Made by a program: the position numbers and the translations under genes. DNA of 64,000 nt from Thermococcus sp. (GTDB lineage Archaea; Methanobacteriota_B; Thermococci; Thermococcales; Thermococcaceae): the NCBI GenBank assembly GCA_027075325.1, contig JALTBN010000026.1:54068-118067 (forward strand), written 5' to 3'. The notes beneath the pieces were generated by a model. That model ran no database searches, was not told where the DNA came from, and saw only the letters and a list, made by a program, of their open reading frames with translations. Every line of letters begins with the position of its first letter. Position 1 is the first letter of the stretch. Below are positions 1 to 7,522 of the stretch, one piece after another.

Positions 1-306
1 CACCCAGCCGAAGACATAGCCGTCGAGGATTATCTCATAGACGTCGTCCTCGCCGGGGGTCTTGTTGAGAAGAACTATTTTGCCGTCAAAGAGTTTGCCT
101 ACATCGACGCCATAGTGCTCCCTGAAGACCGAGCGGATGAACTCCAGATCTTTTTCGAAGGCGAACCTCAGGTCGCCGGGCGGCGTTATGTTCAGCCTGA
201 AAACCTTCTCCTTTCCGTGAACCGCGCAGCTATCGCCGATGAGCGGAACGTTGCACTCCTCACACCAGTTGATGTAAGCCTTACCAAGGAAGACCGGCCT
301 TCCCAT
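1..306 (-). CDS. PAPS-reductase-family protein, N-terminal part (partial)
   Basis: The gene runs leftward off the window; only the first 102 codons are present. The start ATG at 306 follows GAGGTGAGAGAA, with a TATA box about 35 bases upstream. The visible protein opens with MGRPVFLGKAYINWCEEC and continues with a C..C...C small zinc-ribbon-like stretch and TPPGDLRFAF. From memory this resembles the N-terminus of Thermococcales proteins annotated as phosphoadenosine phosphosulfate reductase family (zinc ribbon, then PUA-like and PP-loop parts). The ATPase/PP-loop part lies outside the window, so the family call rests on the N-terminus only and the function is uncertain. Confidence 0.5.
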   Translation of the reverse strand, partial: MGRPVFLGKAYINWCEECNVPLIGDSCAVHGKEKVFRLNITPPGDLRFAFEKDLEFIRSVFREHYGVDVGKLFDGKIVLLNKTPGEDDVYEIILDGYVFGWV

Positions 307-338
307 TTCTCTCACCTGAGGCGAGAAAGGAGTGGGGG

Positions 339-346
339 TTTATAAG
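339..346 (-). promoter_or_regulatory. TATA box of the leftmost minus-strand gene
   Basis: TTTATAAG on the plus strand reads CTTATAAA on the minus strand. It lies about 33-40 bases upstream of the start at 306, the right place for an archaeal promoter with a short leader. A second, weaker AT box (ATAAATAC, about 397-404) faces right and would serve the gene starting at 435. Confidence 0.5.
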
Positions 347-434
347 TTGGGCGGTTGGGTCGAGGTTCATCCAAGAGTTAATGATGTGCAAAAGCGATAA
401 ATACAACCGTGACAAGATAGAAGCAGTGGTGGCG

Positions 435-657
435 ATGGGAACAACTCTCAAAAGCTCAACACGGACCCCACAGTCTAAGCGCGACATGGAGGAGAGGCTC
501 GCCTTCATACGCCTCTACGTGAGAAAGCTGAAGGAGAACCCGGACGGGGTGTTTAAAGAGCAGGTCAGGCTCGTCAACTCCTTTCTGCAGGCTGCTGAAG
601 ACTTTTCCTCTCACGAGAGAGGAATATCTAAGACTGAAGGGTGAGCTGAGGGGGTAG
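435..657 (+). pseudogene. Small conserved-type protein with a probable 1-nt frameshift
   Basis: Starting at ATG 435 after GGTGGCG, the frame gives a charged helical protein ending in SHERGISKTEG at 644. At the T4 run 603-606, dropping one T switches to a frame that continues FPLTREEYLRLKGELRG and stops at 657. That continuation is far more protein-like (the helical REEYLRLKGEL pattern matches the charged helix before it), so the T run probably carries one extra base, either as a real mutation or a sequence error. Function unknown. If the frameshift is not real, the product is the 69-residue protein 435-644. Confidence 0.45.
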
Positions 658-744
658 AGGGCTCAAGTACCTAAAGGGAGGAGGTGGATATCTTTTAGAA
701 GACTTCTACTCATCAGTTATTCCCCCCGGCAGAGCAACCCTTAA

Positions 745-858
745 ATGTCTCCCTATGTAACGCTCCGCCTCGAAGAGAACCTGAACATACCGCCAGAGCT
801 CGTTGAGAAGGCCGAGATAATAGCGCACAAAATCAGGCTTGGGTTCGAGAAGCTCTAA
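745..858 (+). other. 37-codon ORF, possible C-terminal remnant of a longer gene
   Basis: ATG at 745 opens a short frame reading VTLRLEENLNIPPELVEKA and ending in GFEKL with a stop at 858. Codon use looks coding and the text reads like the end of a larger helical protein. No ribosome site precedes the ATG, and AT-rich non-coding sequence lies on both sides. I do not recognise a family. It may be a relic left by a deletion. The rest of the interval 658-1110 shows no supported gene; its only notable element is the palindrome at 1055-1069. Confidence 0.3.
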
Positions 859-1054
859 AAAGAGCAACTATAGGTTCTTTTCTCAAAATTCTTTTGTAGC
901 TTTTCCATCGCGTGCCTAACCTCAGTGGTACCCGGACTTATGCTTCTGACAATAAATGTACGTTATAGTACCAAAACGAAAACCCTTTATCCTTAAAGAC
1001 CATAACATCTTGGCGATGTTCCAGGAGGCCACCAAAAAACGAACAATGCTCTCC

Positions 1055-1069
1055 AGTAGTGCCACTACT
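1055..1069. repeat. Perfect inverted repeat AGTAGTG-C-CACTACT
   Basis: Two 7-base arms separated by one base, about 50 bp upstream of the TATA box at 1120. It could be an operator for the first gene of the kinase/ESCRT-like locus. No regulator can be assigned from the sequence. Confidence 0.3.
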
Positions 1070-1119
1070 CGATACATCCGCACCAACAGCAGCCAATTAA
1101 TCTCCAAAATGGAGAAAAG

Positions 1120-1127
1120 TTTATATA
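1120..1127 (+). promoter_or_regulatory. TATA box upstream of the signalling locus
   Basis: GAAAAG followed by TTTATATA is a good archaeal BRE/TATA pair. The expected transcription start near 1150 leaves a short leader to the ATG at 1161, which is preceded by GGTGA. This is the clearest promoter at the left end of the long plus-strand gene series. Confidence 0.6.
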
Positions 1128-1160
1128 GGATAAAGTTCCAAATAAGGACGAGTGGTGAAT

Positions 1161-1676
1161 ATGGGATACATAATCTTCGTCGGCTATGAGACGGATGCGG
1201 AGAGAAAGCGCGTGGACTACCTCCTCGACAAGTGGTCGGGGAGGGCGGTGGTCAAGAAGCCCAGGGGGACTGTAATCTACATTGAAACCGAGAAGCCCCA
1301 GGAATTCCTTGAAGAGCTTTTCTCCAGGCTTGAAGGGGATATCGAAGAGAAGATCGAGGTCTACGAGGCAAAGCCCCTCAAAAAGGCCGTCGAGAGCAAG
1401 AAGCGGGTTCTGGAGTACACTATCCCCGAAGAGAAGAAGGTCGTCCAGCGCTTCATAGACTACCTCCTCTCGAAGCTAAACGCTACTCCCACGGGCTCGA
1501 ATCCGGTGGCGAGGAACTTCAGCGTCTACACGAGGAAGGGGAGGGCAACGATAAAGGTCATCACAAGGGGCAACGGCAGCTCGCACGTGGTCTTTGAGAT
1601 TGAGGGCTTTGGGGAGGCCGTTGATTTTCTGGCCGATAGGATTGACGAGGAGCTGAAACTCTTCGCGGGTGATTGA
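1161..1676 (+). CDS. Unknown 171-residue protein, first gene of the locus
   Basis: The ATG at 1161 is preferred over the in-frame GTG at 1152 because GGTGA lies 3-7 bases before it and a TATA box about 35 bases upstream. No signal peptide or membrane segment is visible. The N-terminal half alternates short hydrophobic strands and charged helices (MGYIIFVGYETDAERKR). The C-terminal half (about 95-170) has a strand-rich patch around ATIKVITRGNG and a final helix. I do not recognise a family. The stop (1674-1676) is one base before the ATG of the coiled-coil gene, so the two are surely co-transcribed and probably translationally coupled. Role inferred only from the operon. Confidence 0.75.
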   Translation: MGYIIFVGYETDAERKRVDYLLDKWSGRAVVKKPRGTVIYIETEKPQEFLEELFSRLEGDIEEKIEVYEAKPLKKAVESKKRVLEYTIPEEKKVVQRFIDYLLSKLNATPTGSNPVARNFSVYTRKGRATIKVITRGNGSSHVVFEIEGFGEAVDFLADRIDEELKLFAGD

Positions 1677-1677
1677 A

Positions 1678-3417
1678 ATGGGGATATTCGAGGAAGGAAG
1701 AACCGATTGCGTTAAGGAGCTTTTGAAGCCTGCAGAGAGGGTTCTGAGGCAGGGGCTCGACATCAGTGTAGAGAGCTTCGGGAAGAGGGCGGAGCTCTGG
1801 AACAGGATAGCGGACAACTACGACCGATACCTTGAGGGGGAGTGCGGGAGCTTCCTGAACGACCTGGACGCACACTTTCAGGCGAAATTCGAGGGGGCCC
1901 TGGCCATCCTCGCCTGGAGCTTCTGGAAGAAGGGCGAAGCCTACAAGCCAGCAGCTGACAGGTACAGCGAGAGGGAGCTTGAAGCGGTCGAGAGAATTCT
2001 CCGCTACAACGTCTTCGAGATATACACAAAGGACGACGTCATGAAGAAGATAATGCGCCAGGACGGCAACATCCTCGGGCTCCTGAGGGACTATTACCAG
2101 GGCACGGACCGCTGGATAGAGGGAGTCTTAAAGGATCCTGACGTAAAGCTGGCCCTCAGGAACTTTCTCAAGTACAAATGGGGCTCATACAAGGGCAAGG
2201 TGAACGACGCGCTAAGCGAGGCGACCGTCCGCTTCGACTGGTTCAGGAACTTCCTGAACGAGGTTCAAAAGGAGGAGGAGAGCATAGAAAAGCTCTACCA
2301 GAAGCAGATGGAGGGTATAAGGAAGCGCTACGAAGAGCTCATGGAAGAGATAAGGAAGTCAAAGGCCGAGGAGATAGAGAGGCTCAGGAGGGAAAAAGAA
2401 GAGCTCGAAAAACAGATGGAAGAACTGGAAGAAAAGATTGAAAACGACGAGGAGAAGGCCAGGCTGAGGGAAGAGCTTGAGAGGATGCGCTCGACCCTCG
2501 ACTCAAAGCTGAGGGAGCTCCAGCGGAGAGAAGCTGAACTCCAGAGGAAGGAGGAGGAGCTGCAGCGGAAGGAGGACGAGGTCTCGAAGCGCATCAGAGA
2601 GGTCATGGAGTTAGCAGGGAAGGTTGAGAAGGGCTCGCGCTTCGTCAGGAGGGACGAGGCAAAGATGCTTGAGATGAACTTCGCCGGCAGGATGAAGGGC
2701 AAGTTCAGGGACGAGGTGAAGCTCCTTGGAAAGACCTTCAAGGTCGAGGGCATAGGGGAGAAAGGTACCTTCGACAAGACTCCCTACACCGGAAAACTAA
2801 GCGAGCGCGACCTCAAGAACGTCCCTGACAACATAATGGTCGAGGTTCACCTCAGGGAGAAGAAGCTCCTCGGGAAAAAGGAGTCCCTAACCGTGAAAGC
2901 GCTCTTCTACGGCAGGCCCGAGCGCTACGCCGACGTTGGCTTTGACACCGATCCCGTTGAGCTGGCCGACGTAAACGCCCTCCTCGTCGACGCAAGGGAC
3001 GAAGCGAAGGACGGCAGGGTCGTCCTCCTTGTTGCATCCCCGACCGGCTTCGAGAAGCGCATCAGGGACTACGTGAACTCAAACGATTTCCACAGGAACT
3101 TCATCTCCGAGAACGTTTCGCTTGCTTTGCTCGACCTCGAGAGCGGCGAGCTGATCTACAACCCGCACGACGGGTACGCCAAGGCCTTCGAGCCTTTCCT
3201 CAGGCTGGAGCGCGACGAGGAGAAGATGGCCAGGATAAAGGACTTCCTTGAGGAGAGGATAAAGGCCAAGGGGTACGTGCGCCTGGAGGAGGCCGCCGAG
3301 AAGTTCGCAGAGGACGCCGTCAAGAGGGCCTTCCAGGAGCTCTCGAAGGAAAAGGGCTACGTGGCCAAGTTCATCGAGGGAGTTGGCTACGTCCTTGTGA
3401 CGGAGGGCTTCATCTGA
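1678..3417 (+). CDS. Large coiled-coil protein with C-terminal winged-helix-like domain
   Basis: The start at ATG 1678 follows GGTGATTGAA; an upstream GTG (1669) overlaps the previous gene and is less likely. Protein of 579 residues, no membrane segment. Residues 1-185 form a helical N-terminal domain. About 185-330 is a long uninterrupted coiled coil very rich in E, K and R. About 330-500 is a mixed alpha/beta domain (KLLGKTFKVEGIGEKG, VVLLVASPTGFEKRI). The last ~65 residues (RIKDFLEERIKAKGYV, then helices and GVGYVLV) look like a winged helix. Not a family I can name. It sits directly upstream of two ESCRT-III-like genes; ESCRT-II subunits and CdvB also use winged helices, so a bridging role is a reasonable guess but not shown. 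Confidence 0.75.
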   Translation: MGIFEEGRTDCVKELLKPAERVLRQGLDISVESFGKRAELWNRIADNYDRYLEGECGSFLNDLDAHFQAKFEGALAILAWSFWKKGEAYKPAADRYSERELEAVERILRYNVFEIYTKDDVMKKIMRQDGNILGLLRDYYQGTDRWIEGVLKDPDVKLALRNFLKYKWGSYKGKVNDALSEATVRFDWFRNFLNEVQKEEESIEKLYQKQMEGIRKRYEELMEEIRKSKAEEIERLRREKEELEKQMEELEEKIENDEEKARLREELERMRSTLDSKLRELQRREAELQRKEEELQRKEDEVSKRIREVMELAGKVEKGSRFVRRDEAKMLEMNFAGRMKGKFRDEVKLLGKTFKVEGIGEKGTFDKTPYTGKLSERDLKNVPDNIMVEVHLREKKLLGKKESLTVKALFYGRPERYADVGFDTDPVELADVNALLVDARDEAKDGRVVLLVASPTGFEKRIRDYVNSNDFHRNFISENVSLALLDLESGELIYNPHDGYAKAFEPFLRLERDEEKMARIKDFLEERIKAKGYVRLEEAAEKFAEDAVKRAFQELSKEKGYVAKFIEGVGYVLVTEGFI

Positions 3418-3468
3418 ACCTTTCGTTGTTTCCCGATGGAAAACGCACGCTCACCGGAGGTGTTTGAA

Positions 3469-4062
3469 ATGGGAATCCGCGACATGTTTGGGAGGAAGAA
3501 CACCATAGAGAAGCTCTCACTGAGGGAGCTCCAGGCCGAGGAGATAAGGCTGAAGAACAGGCTTGAGCGCCTCAAGAAGGACATCAACCAGATCGAGAAG
3601 AAAAAGAAGCAGCTCTTCCAGGAAGGGATTGGAGCGGACAAGCTCAAGAAGAAGATGCTCGCGCAGGAGATTAAGGGCCTCGACATGGAGCAGAAGCTCA
3701 AGCTCAAGGACTTCACGACCGCGCAGAAGCAGTACACTCTCATCAAGAACATGATAATCGTCAAGAAGTACGAGAAGGAGCTGAGGAAAGTTGGGGTGTG
3801 GGAGAAGCTCGCAAACGTCGAGCCGGAGCAGCTTGAGCAGGCCCTCATAAAGGTCAACCTCGACGGGAAGGAGTTCGACGACATGGTCAGCAGCCTCAAC
3901 AGGGTCTTTGAGATGGAGGTAGCGGAGTTCGAGGAGAGCGAGGACGAGACCGAGAGGGAGCTCATGAAGGCCTGGGGACAGGTCGAGGCCGGCGAGGCCG
4001 ACGTTGAGGAAGTTGCGGAGAAGGTCGCCTCGCGCGTGGAAAAAGAGGAGGAGGAAGAGTGA
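3469..4062 (+). CDS. ESCRT-III/Snf7-like small helical protein A
   Basis: Starts at ATG 3469, six bases after a perfect GGAGGTG; the longer frame from 3436 lacks such a site. About 197 residues with no cysteine-rich or membrane part. After a basic N-terminal tip (MGIRDMFGRKN), residues about 15-95 form a long helical hairpin of charged heptads with LFQEGIGADKLKKKML at the turn, followed by further helices and a very acidic C-terminus (EKEEEEE). This is the layout of ESCRT-III/Snf7 and PspA/Vipp1 subunits: basic long hairpin, then an acidic regulatory tail. Its neighbour B has the same layout and length. The stop overlaps the next ATG (ATGA). Homology is inferred from pattern, not proven; a generic coiled-coil protein is the alternative. 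Confidence 0.6.
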   Translation: MGIRDMFGRKNTIEKLSLRELQAEEIRLKNRLERLKKDINQIEKKKKQLFQEGIGADKLKKKMLAQEIKGLDMEQKLKLKDFTTAQKQYTLIKNMIIVKKYEKELRKVGVWEKLANVEPEQLEQALIKVNLDGKEFDDMVSSLNRVFEMEVAEFEESEDETERELMKAWGQVEAGEADVEEVAEKVASRVEKEEEEE

Positions 4063-4679
4063 TGGCCATCCTCTCCCGCTTTTTTGGGAAGAAGAACCCC
4101 CTCGACATACCCCTGCCGAAGCTGAAGGAGAGCCAGATAAAGCTGGACTACCAGATCCAGAGGGTTGAGAACGAGATAGCGAGCATAGACCGCGAGATAG
4201 CCGAGCTCTTCGAGAGGGCCAAGGCCGCGAGAAGCAAGAGCGAGGAGCTGACGATAGCAACCAAAATAAAGACGCTGAACCAGCGCAAGAAGAACCTCCA
4301 GGCAACGCACATGCAGCTCAACAAGCAGCTTATGCTCATAAGCAACCTCACCATCATCAGGGAGAACGAGGCCATCCTGAAGGGAACGCCAACGTGGGAG
4401 ATGCTCAGGAACATGTCGCCCGAGGAGCTTGAGAGGAACCTGGCGAGCATGCAGCTCGACGCACAGAACTTCAACGAGAACCTCAACCAGATGCTCGGCA
4501 TAACCGACCAGACGCTGAGCGTTGGCGCTGACTTCGAGGAGGACGAGGAACTGGCGGAGATCATGAAGACCATCCACGCGGTCAAGGAGGGCGAGCTTGA
4601 GCCTGAAACCGCCGCAGAGAAGGTTTCCGGCGAGGAGAAGGAGAAGAAAAAGGAGTGGCTGGAGGTAGATGAGGTTTGA
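4062..4679 (+). CDS. ESCRT-III/Snf7-like small helical protein B
   Basis: ATG at 4062 overlaps the stop of protein A in TGATG fashion, indicating translational coupling. 205 residues. The N-terminus MAILSRFFGKKNPLDIP could form a short amphipathic membrane-contact helix, as in several ESCRT-III proteins. Residues about 22-115 form the alpha-hairpin; SEELTIATKIKTLNQRKKNL in its second helix is very like the 'EELA...KIK.L' text of archaeal CdvB/Snf7 proteins. Then come helices with MSPEELERNLASMQ and an acidic tail (EEKEKKKEWLEVDEV) that could carry a MIT-binding motif. It shares the segment 'TPTWEMLRNMSPEELE' with 'VGVWEKLANVEPEQLE' of protein A, so A and B are paralogues. Confidence 0.6.
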   Translation: MAILSRFFGKKNPLDIPLPKLKESQIKLDYQIQRVENEIASIDREIAELFERAKAARSKSEELTIATKIKTLNQRKKNLQATHMQLNKQLMLISNLTIIRENEAILKGTPTWEMLRNMSPEELERNLASMQLDAQNFNENLNQMLGITDQTLSVGADFEEDEELAEIMKTIHAVKEGELEPETAAEKVSGEEKEKKKEWLEVDEV

Positions 4680-4695
4680 TTTTTTTGTTTCTTTC
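4679..4695 (+). terminator. T-rich terminator after protein B
   Basis: Immediately after the stop there is a run TTTTTTTGTTTCTTT, typical of archaeal intrinsic termination. The next gene starts at 4757, so the ESCRT-like A/B operon may end here, with the kinase series starting from its own weak AT-rich promoter (AGCATATTTCAA). Confidence 0.4.
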
Positions 4696-4756
4696 CCTAC
4701 ATCGAGCATATTTCAATTCAGGGAGCGGAAGGGGATCACGATAAGAGGGTGGAAGG

Positions 4757-7510
4757 ATGAGCTACTGGGCGAAAACGTATGGGCCTGGTACGGCTAATGC
4801 TGTGGCCCTTGCGGAAAACGGAGATATCATCGTAGCTGGAGAAAGAAAAGGGAATGCCCTCCTCACTCGCTTAGATAGGGATGGAAAGGTCAAGTGGTTT
4901 AAAACATACGGAGGAGCAAAGAGAGATTCTTTCAAGGACGTGAAGATTGCTCCAAATGGGGACATCATTGTGGCTGGATACACTGAGAGCTTTGGTAGGA
5001 GGTATAGAAACGTTTGGGTTCTCAAACTCGATGCTGAGGGTAATCTCAAGTGGCAAAAGATCTACGGAGGAAGCCACAGCGATGGTGCAAATGCAATAGC
5101 CGTAGCAAATAATGGTGATATCATTGTTGTGGGGTATACTTACAGCTTCGGTGCCAGTGTTGGAGAATGGCCGGATGTTTGGGTTCTAAGACTTGACAGC
5201 GAAGGAAATGTTATTTGGCAGAAAACTTATGGGGGAAAAGAGGAGGATAGAGCTTATGCAGCTGCTTTGGCTTCGAACGGTGACATTATAATAGCCGGAT
5301 ACACTACCAGTTTTGGCTCTGGAACTCCGGATTACTCAAATGTTTGGGTTCTAAGACTTGACAGCGAAGGAAATGTTATTTGGCAAAGAGTGTATGGAGG
5401 AAACAAGGACGATAATGCAACCGCCGTTGCAGTAACCCCTAATGATGACATCATTATAGCTGGGTGCACAGAAAGCTTTGATGTTGAGAAGACCAATTTT
5501 TGGGTCATTCGACTTGGCAGTGACGGAAAGGTGAAGTGGGAAAACTCTTATGGAGGAGAAGACATCGATATTGCTAGTGCTATTGCAGTAAATGAAGAGA
5601 ACATTATTGTAGTAGGTTTTAGTGAGAGCCTTGGCGATGATAGGTCTGACATCTGGGTTCTGAACCTTGATGAGAATGGGAACATAAAGTGGCAGAGAGC
5701 CTATGGAGGAGGCAAATATGATAAAGCCTATGCAGTTGCAGTAGATTCGGATGAGGCCGTTATTGTAACAGGGGTAACTAAGAGCTTTAGTGGGATTTGG
5801 GTTCTTCGTATATCCCCCAGTGGGAACTTACCAGACTGTGATTTCTGCAAGGAGTTGAATACCCAAATAAATGCTACTACTGCCGAAGTCCATAATACAG
5901 ACTGTAAAGTCTTCTCTGGAACTCTATCTAGGAATAAGGAAGATGCCTTCGTTAAGATGGGAAATTCAAACATCCATATAAGGACCATTACCCCAGATAT
6001 AAAAACACAGTATCACCTTGATGTGGAAGAGATAAAACGTCAACTCATCTCGGCTCTTGATGTATCCTTGCCCACACTAATCGAATCTGTTGAAGCCCCA
6101 ATAAAGTTCACTATTACCAACAATCTTATGGATTCCCTAAAGGTAATCCTTAACCTCTCAGGAAATGAGTCTTTTGACTTCGAAGCTATGACCCTCGAGT
6201 TTCCCAAGCTCAGAAATAACCAGAGAGTCTCTAAGGTTCTAACAGTAAAACCAAAGTACGCAGGCAGTTTTAACATTAAAATCAAGATTAAAGCAATTTT
6301 AAAAGGTATCCAACTTGAAGCCGAGAAAACGTTTCCCTTTAAGGTAGCTGAGAAAATAATACCCCCAACTCATGAAACTCCCCTAACACCTCTTACTCCA
6401 ACAATCTCTAGGACATCGACAACACCGGTAGTCGAGAAGCCTTTCTTCAATCCTATTGAGAGTCTGCAAGAGCTCTACACTGAGCTCCAATACATAGGCG
6501 GGGGCGGCTTCGCGAGGGTTTACAAAGCGAAGAGGAAGAGAGACGGCAAGGTTGTAGCGGTCAAAATCCCGAAGACCCTCAACCCAGCAACTGGAAAGGC
6601 CTTCGTGAGGGAAATAAGCAACTGGCTGCACCTGCAACACCAGAACATCGTTGAACTCTACGACGCCAATGTCCTTCCCGTACCCTACCTTGAGATGGAG
6701 TACTGTGATAAGCCCCTTTCAGCCCTCAGAAAGCCGATGGACGTGCAGCAGGCGGCCATGATGGTTTTCAACATCGCTGAAGGATTGAAATATGCACACT
6801 CCAAGGGAATCATCCACCGCGACCTCAAGCCCTCAAACGTGCTCTTGAAGAATGGTATCCCAAAGATAAGCGACTGGGGACTGAGCAAGGTCATGAGCGA
6901 GAGCAAGAGTTCAACCACAACGACCAGCTTTACACTCCTCTACGCGGCCCCTGAGCAGCTGTCGAAGTCTCAGTTCGGCCATACGGACGAGAGAACCGAC
7001 ATCTGGGCGCTGGGAGTTGTCTTCTACGAGCTGGTTACGGGGAAGCTGCCCTTCGACGGGAGCGACTTGGGGGAGATAACCTTCTCCATCCTGAGCAAAG
7101 AACCGATTCCGCCGAGCAAGCTCAACCCCGATGCCAGTTCAGTGGAACCGATAATAATGAAGATGCTCGCAAAGAGGAAGGAGGACCGCTACCAGAGTAC
7201 TGAGGAACTCCAGAGAGACCTTGCAAAGATTCTTAACCTTACCCTGTCGGAGGGACTCAAGAAGAGCCGGGATATCAAGACGACTGTCTTCTACATCGGT
7301 GACCTGGCGCTGGTCAACCTCAAGCTGGGCAACCTCTCGGAGGCCCTGAAGTACCTCATCGACCTCCAGCTCTACACCGGCGGCAACAACTCGGACCTGA
7401 ACTGGCTCGTCGACCAGGTCAAGCTTGCGGCCGAAGAGGGCGTTAGTCTCGGCGAGGAGGCTGTTATGAAGGCAGACATCATAATTCACCAAATAAAGAT
7501 GGGAAGGTGA
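4757..7510 (+). CDS. Ser/Thr kinase with N-terminal beta-propeller sensor
   Basis: 917 residues. Residues about 1-350 hold seven or so repeats of a beta-propeller blade (consensus ...KTYGG...A.A.NGDIIVAGYT.SFG...WVLRLD..GN..W). About 420-540 is a beta-sandwich-like stretch, followed by a Pro/Thr linker. The kinase domain is about 577-835: glycine loop GGGGFARVYK, VAVKIPK lysine, HRDLKPSNVLL catalytic loop, ISDWGLSK (DWG instead of DFG) and AAPEQL. Residues 835-917 are the helical C-terminal module shared by the other kinases. No signal peptide or membrane segment is seen, so the propeller seems cytosolic, unlike the homologous propeller of the kinase at 21559. Two blades contain an identical 44-nt stretch (near 5179 and 5342), evidence of recent duplication or gene conversion. 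Confidence 0.85.
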   Translation: MSYWAKTYGPGTANAVALAENGDIIVAGERKGNALLTRLDRDGKVKWFKTYGGAKRDSFKDVKIAPNGDIIVAGYTESFGRRYRNVWVLKLDAEGNLKWQKIYGGSHSDGANAIAVANNGDIIVVGYTYSFGASVGEWPDVWVLRLDSEGNVIWQKTYGGKEEDRAYAAALASNGDIIIAGYTTSFGSGTPDYSNVWVLRLDSEGNVIWQRVYGGNKDDNATAVAVTPNDDIIIAGCTESFDVEKTNFWVIRLGSDGKVKWENSYGGEDIDIASAIAVNEENIIVVGFSESLGDDRSDIWVLNLDENGNIKWQRAYGGGKYDKAYAVAVDSDEAVIVTGVTKSFSGIWVLRISPSGNLPDCDFCKELNTQINATTAEVHNTDCKVFSGTLSRNKEDAFVKMGNSNIHIRTITPDIKTQYHLDVEEIKRQLISALDVSLPTLIESVEAPIKFTITNNLMDSLKVILNLSGNESFDFEAMTLEFPKLRNNQRVSKVLTVKPKYAGSFNIKIKIKAILKGIQLEAEKTFPFKVAEKIIPPTHETPLTPLTPTISRTSTTPVVEKPFFNPIESLQELYTELQYIGGGGFARVYKAKRKRDGKVVAVKIPKTLNPATGKAFVREISNWLHLQHQNIVELYDANVLPVPYLEMEYCDKPLSALRKPMDVQQAAMMVFNIAEGLKYAHSKGIIHRDLKPSNVLLKNGIPKISDWGLSKVMSESKSSTTTTSFTLLYAAPEQLSKSQFGHTDERTDIWALGVVFYELVTGKLPFDGSDLGEITFSILSKEPIPPSKLNPDASSVEPIIMKMLAKRKEDRYQSTEELQRDLAKILNLTLSEGLKKSRDIKTTVFYIGDLALVNLKLGNLSEALKYLIDLQLYTGGNNSDLNWLVDQVKLAAEEGVSLGEEAVMKADIIIHQIKMGR

Positions 7511-7522
7511 CGGTGGGAAATC

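Noticed and set aside
922..1107. 61-codon minus-strand ORF
   Set aside because: No ribosome site, low-quality protein text, AT-rich intergenic surroundings.
3387..4709. 440-codon minus-strand ORF opposite the ESCRT-like genes
   Set aside because: Leu/Ser-rich mirror of Glu/Lys-rich coiled-coil coding sequence; the plus strand has ribosome sites, coupled starts and paralogy.
6880..6900. Idea that DWG makes the kinases inactive pseudokinases
   Set aside because: The aspartate, the HRD loop and the ATP-binding lysine are all kept, so catalysis is likely intact.
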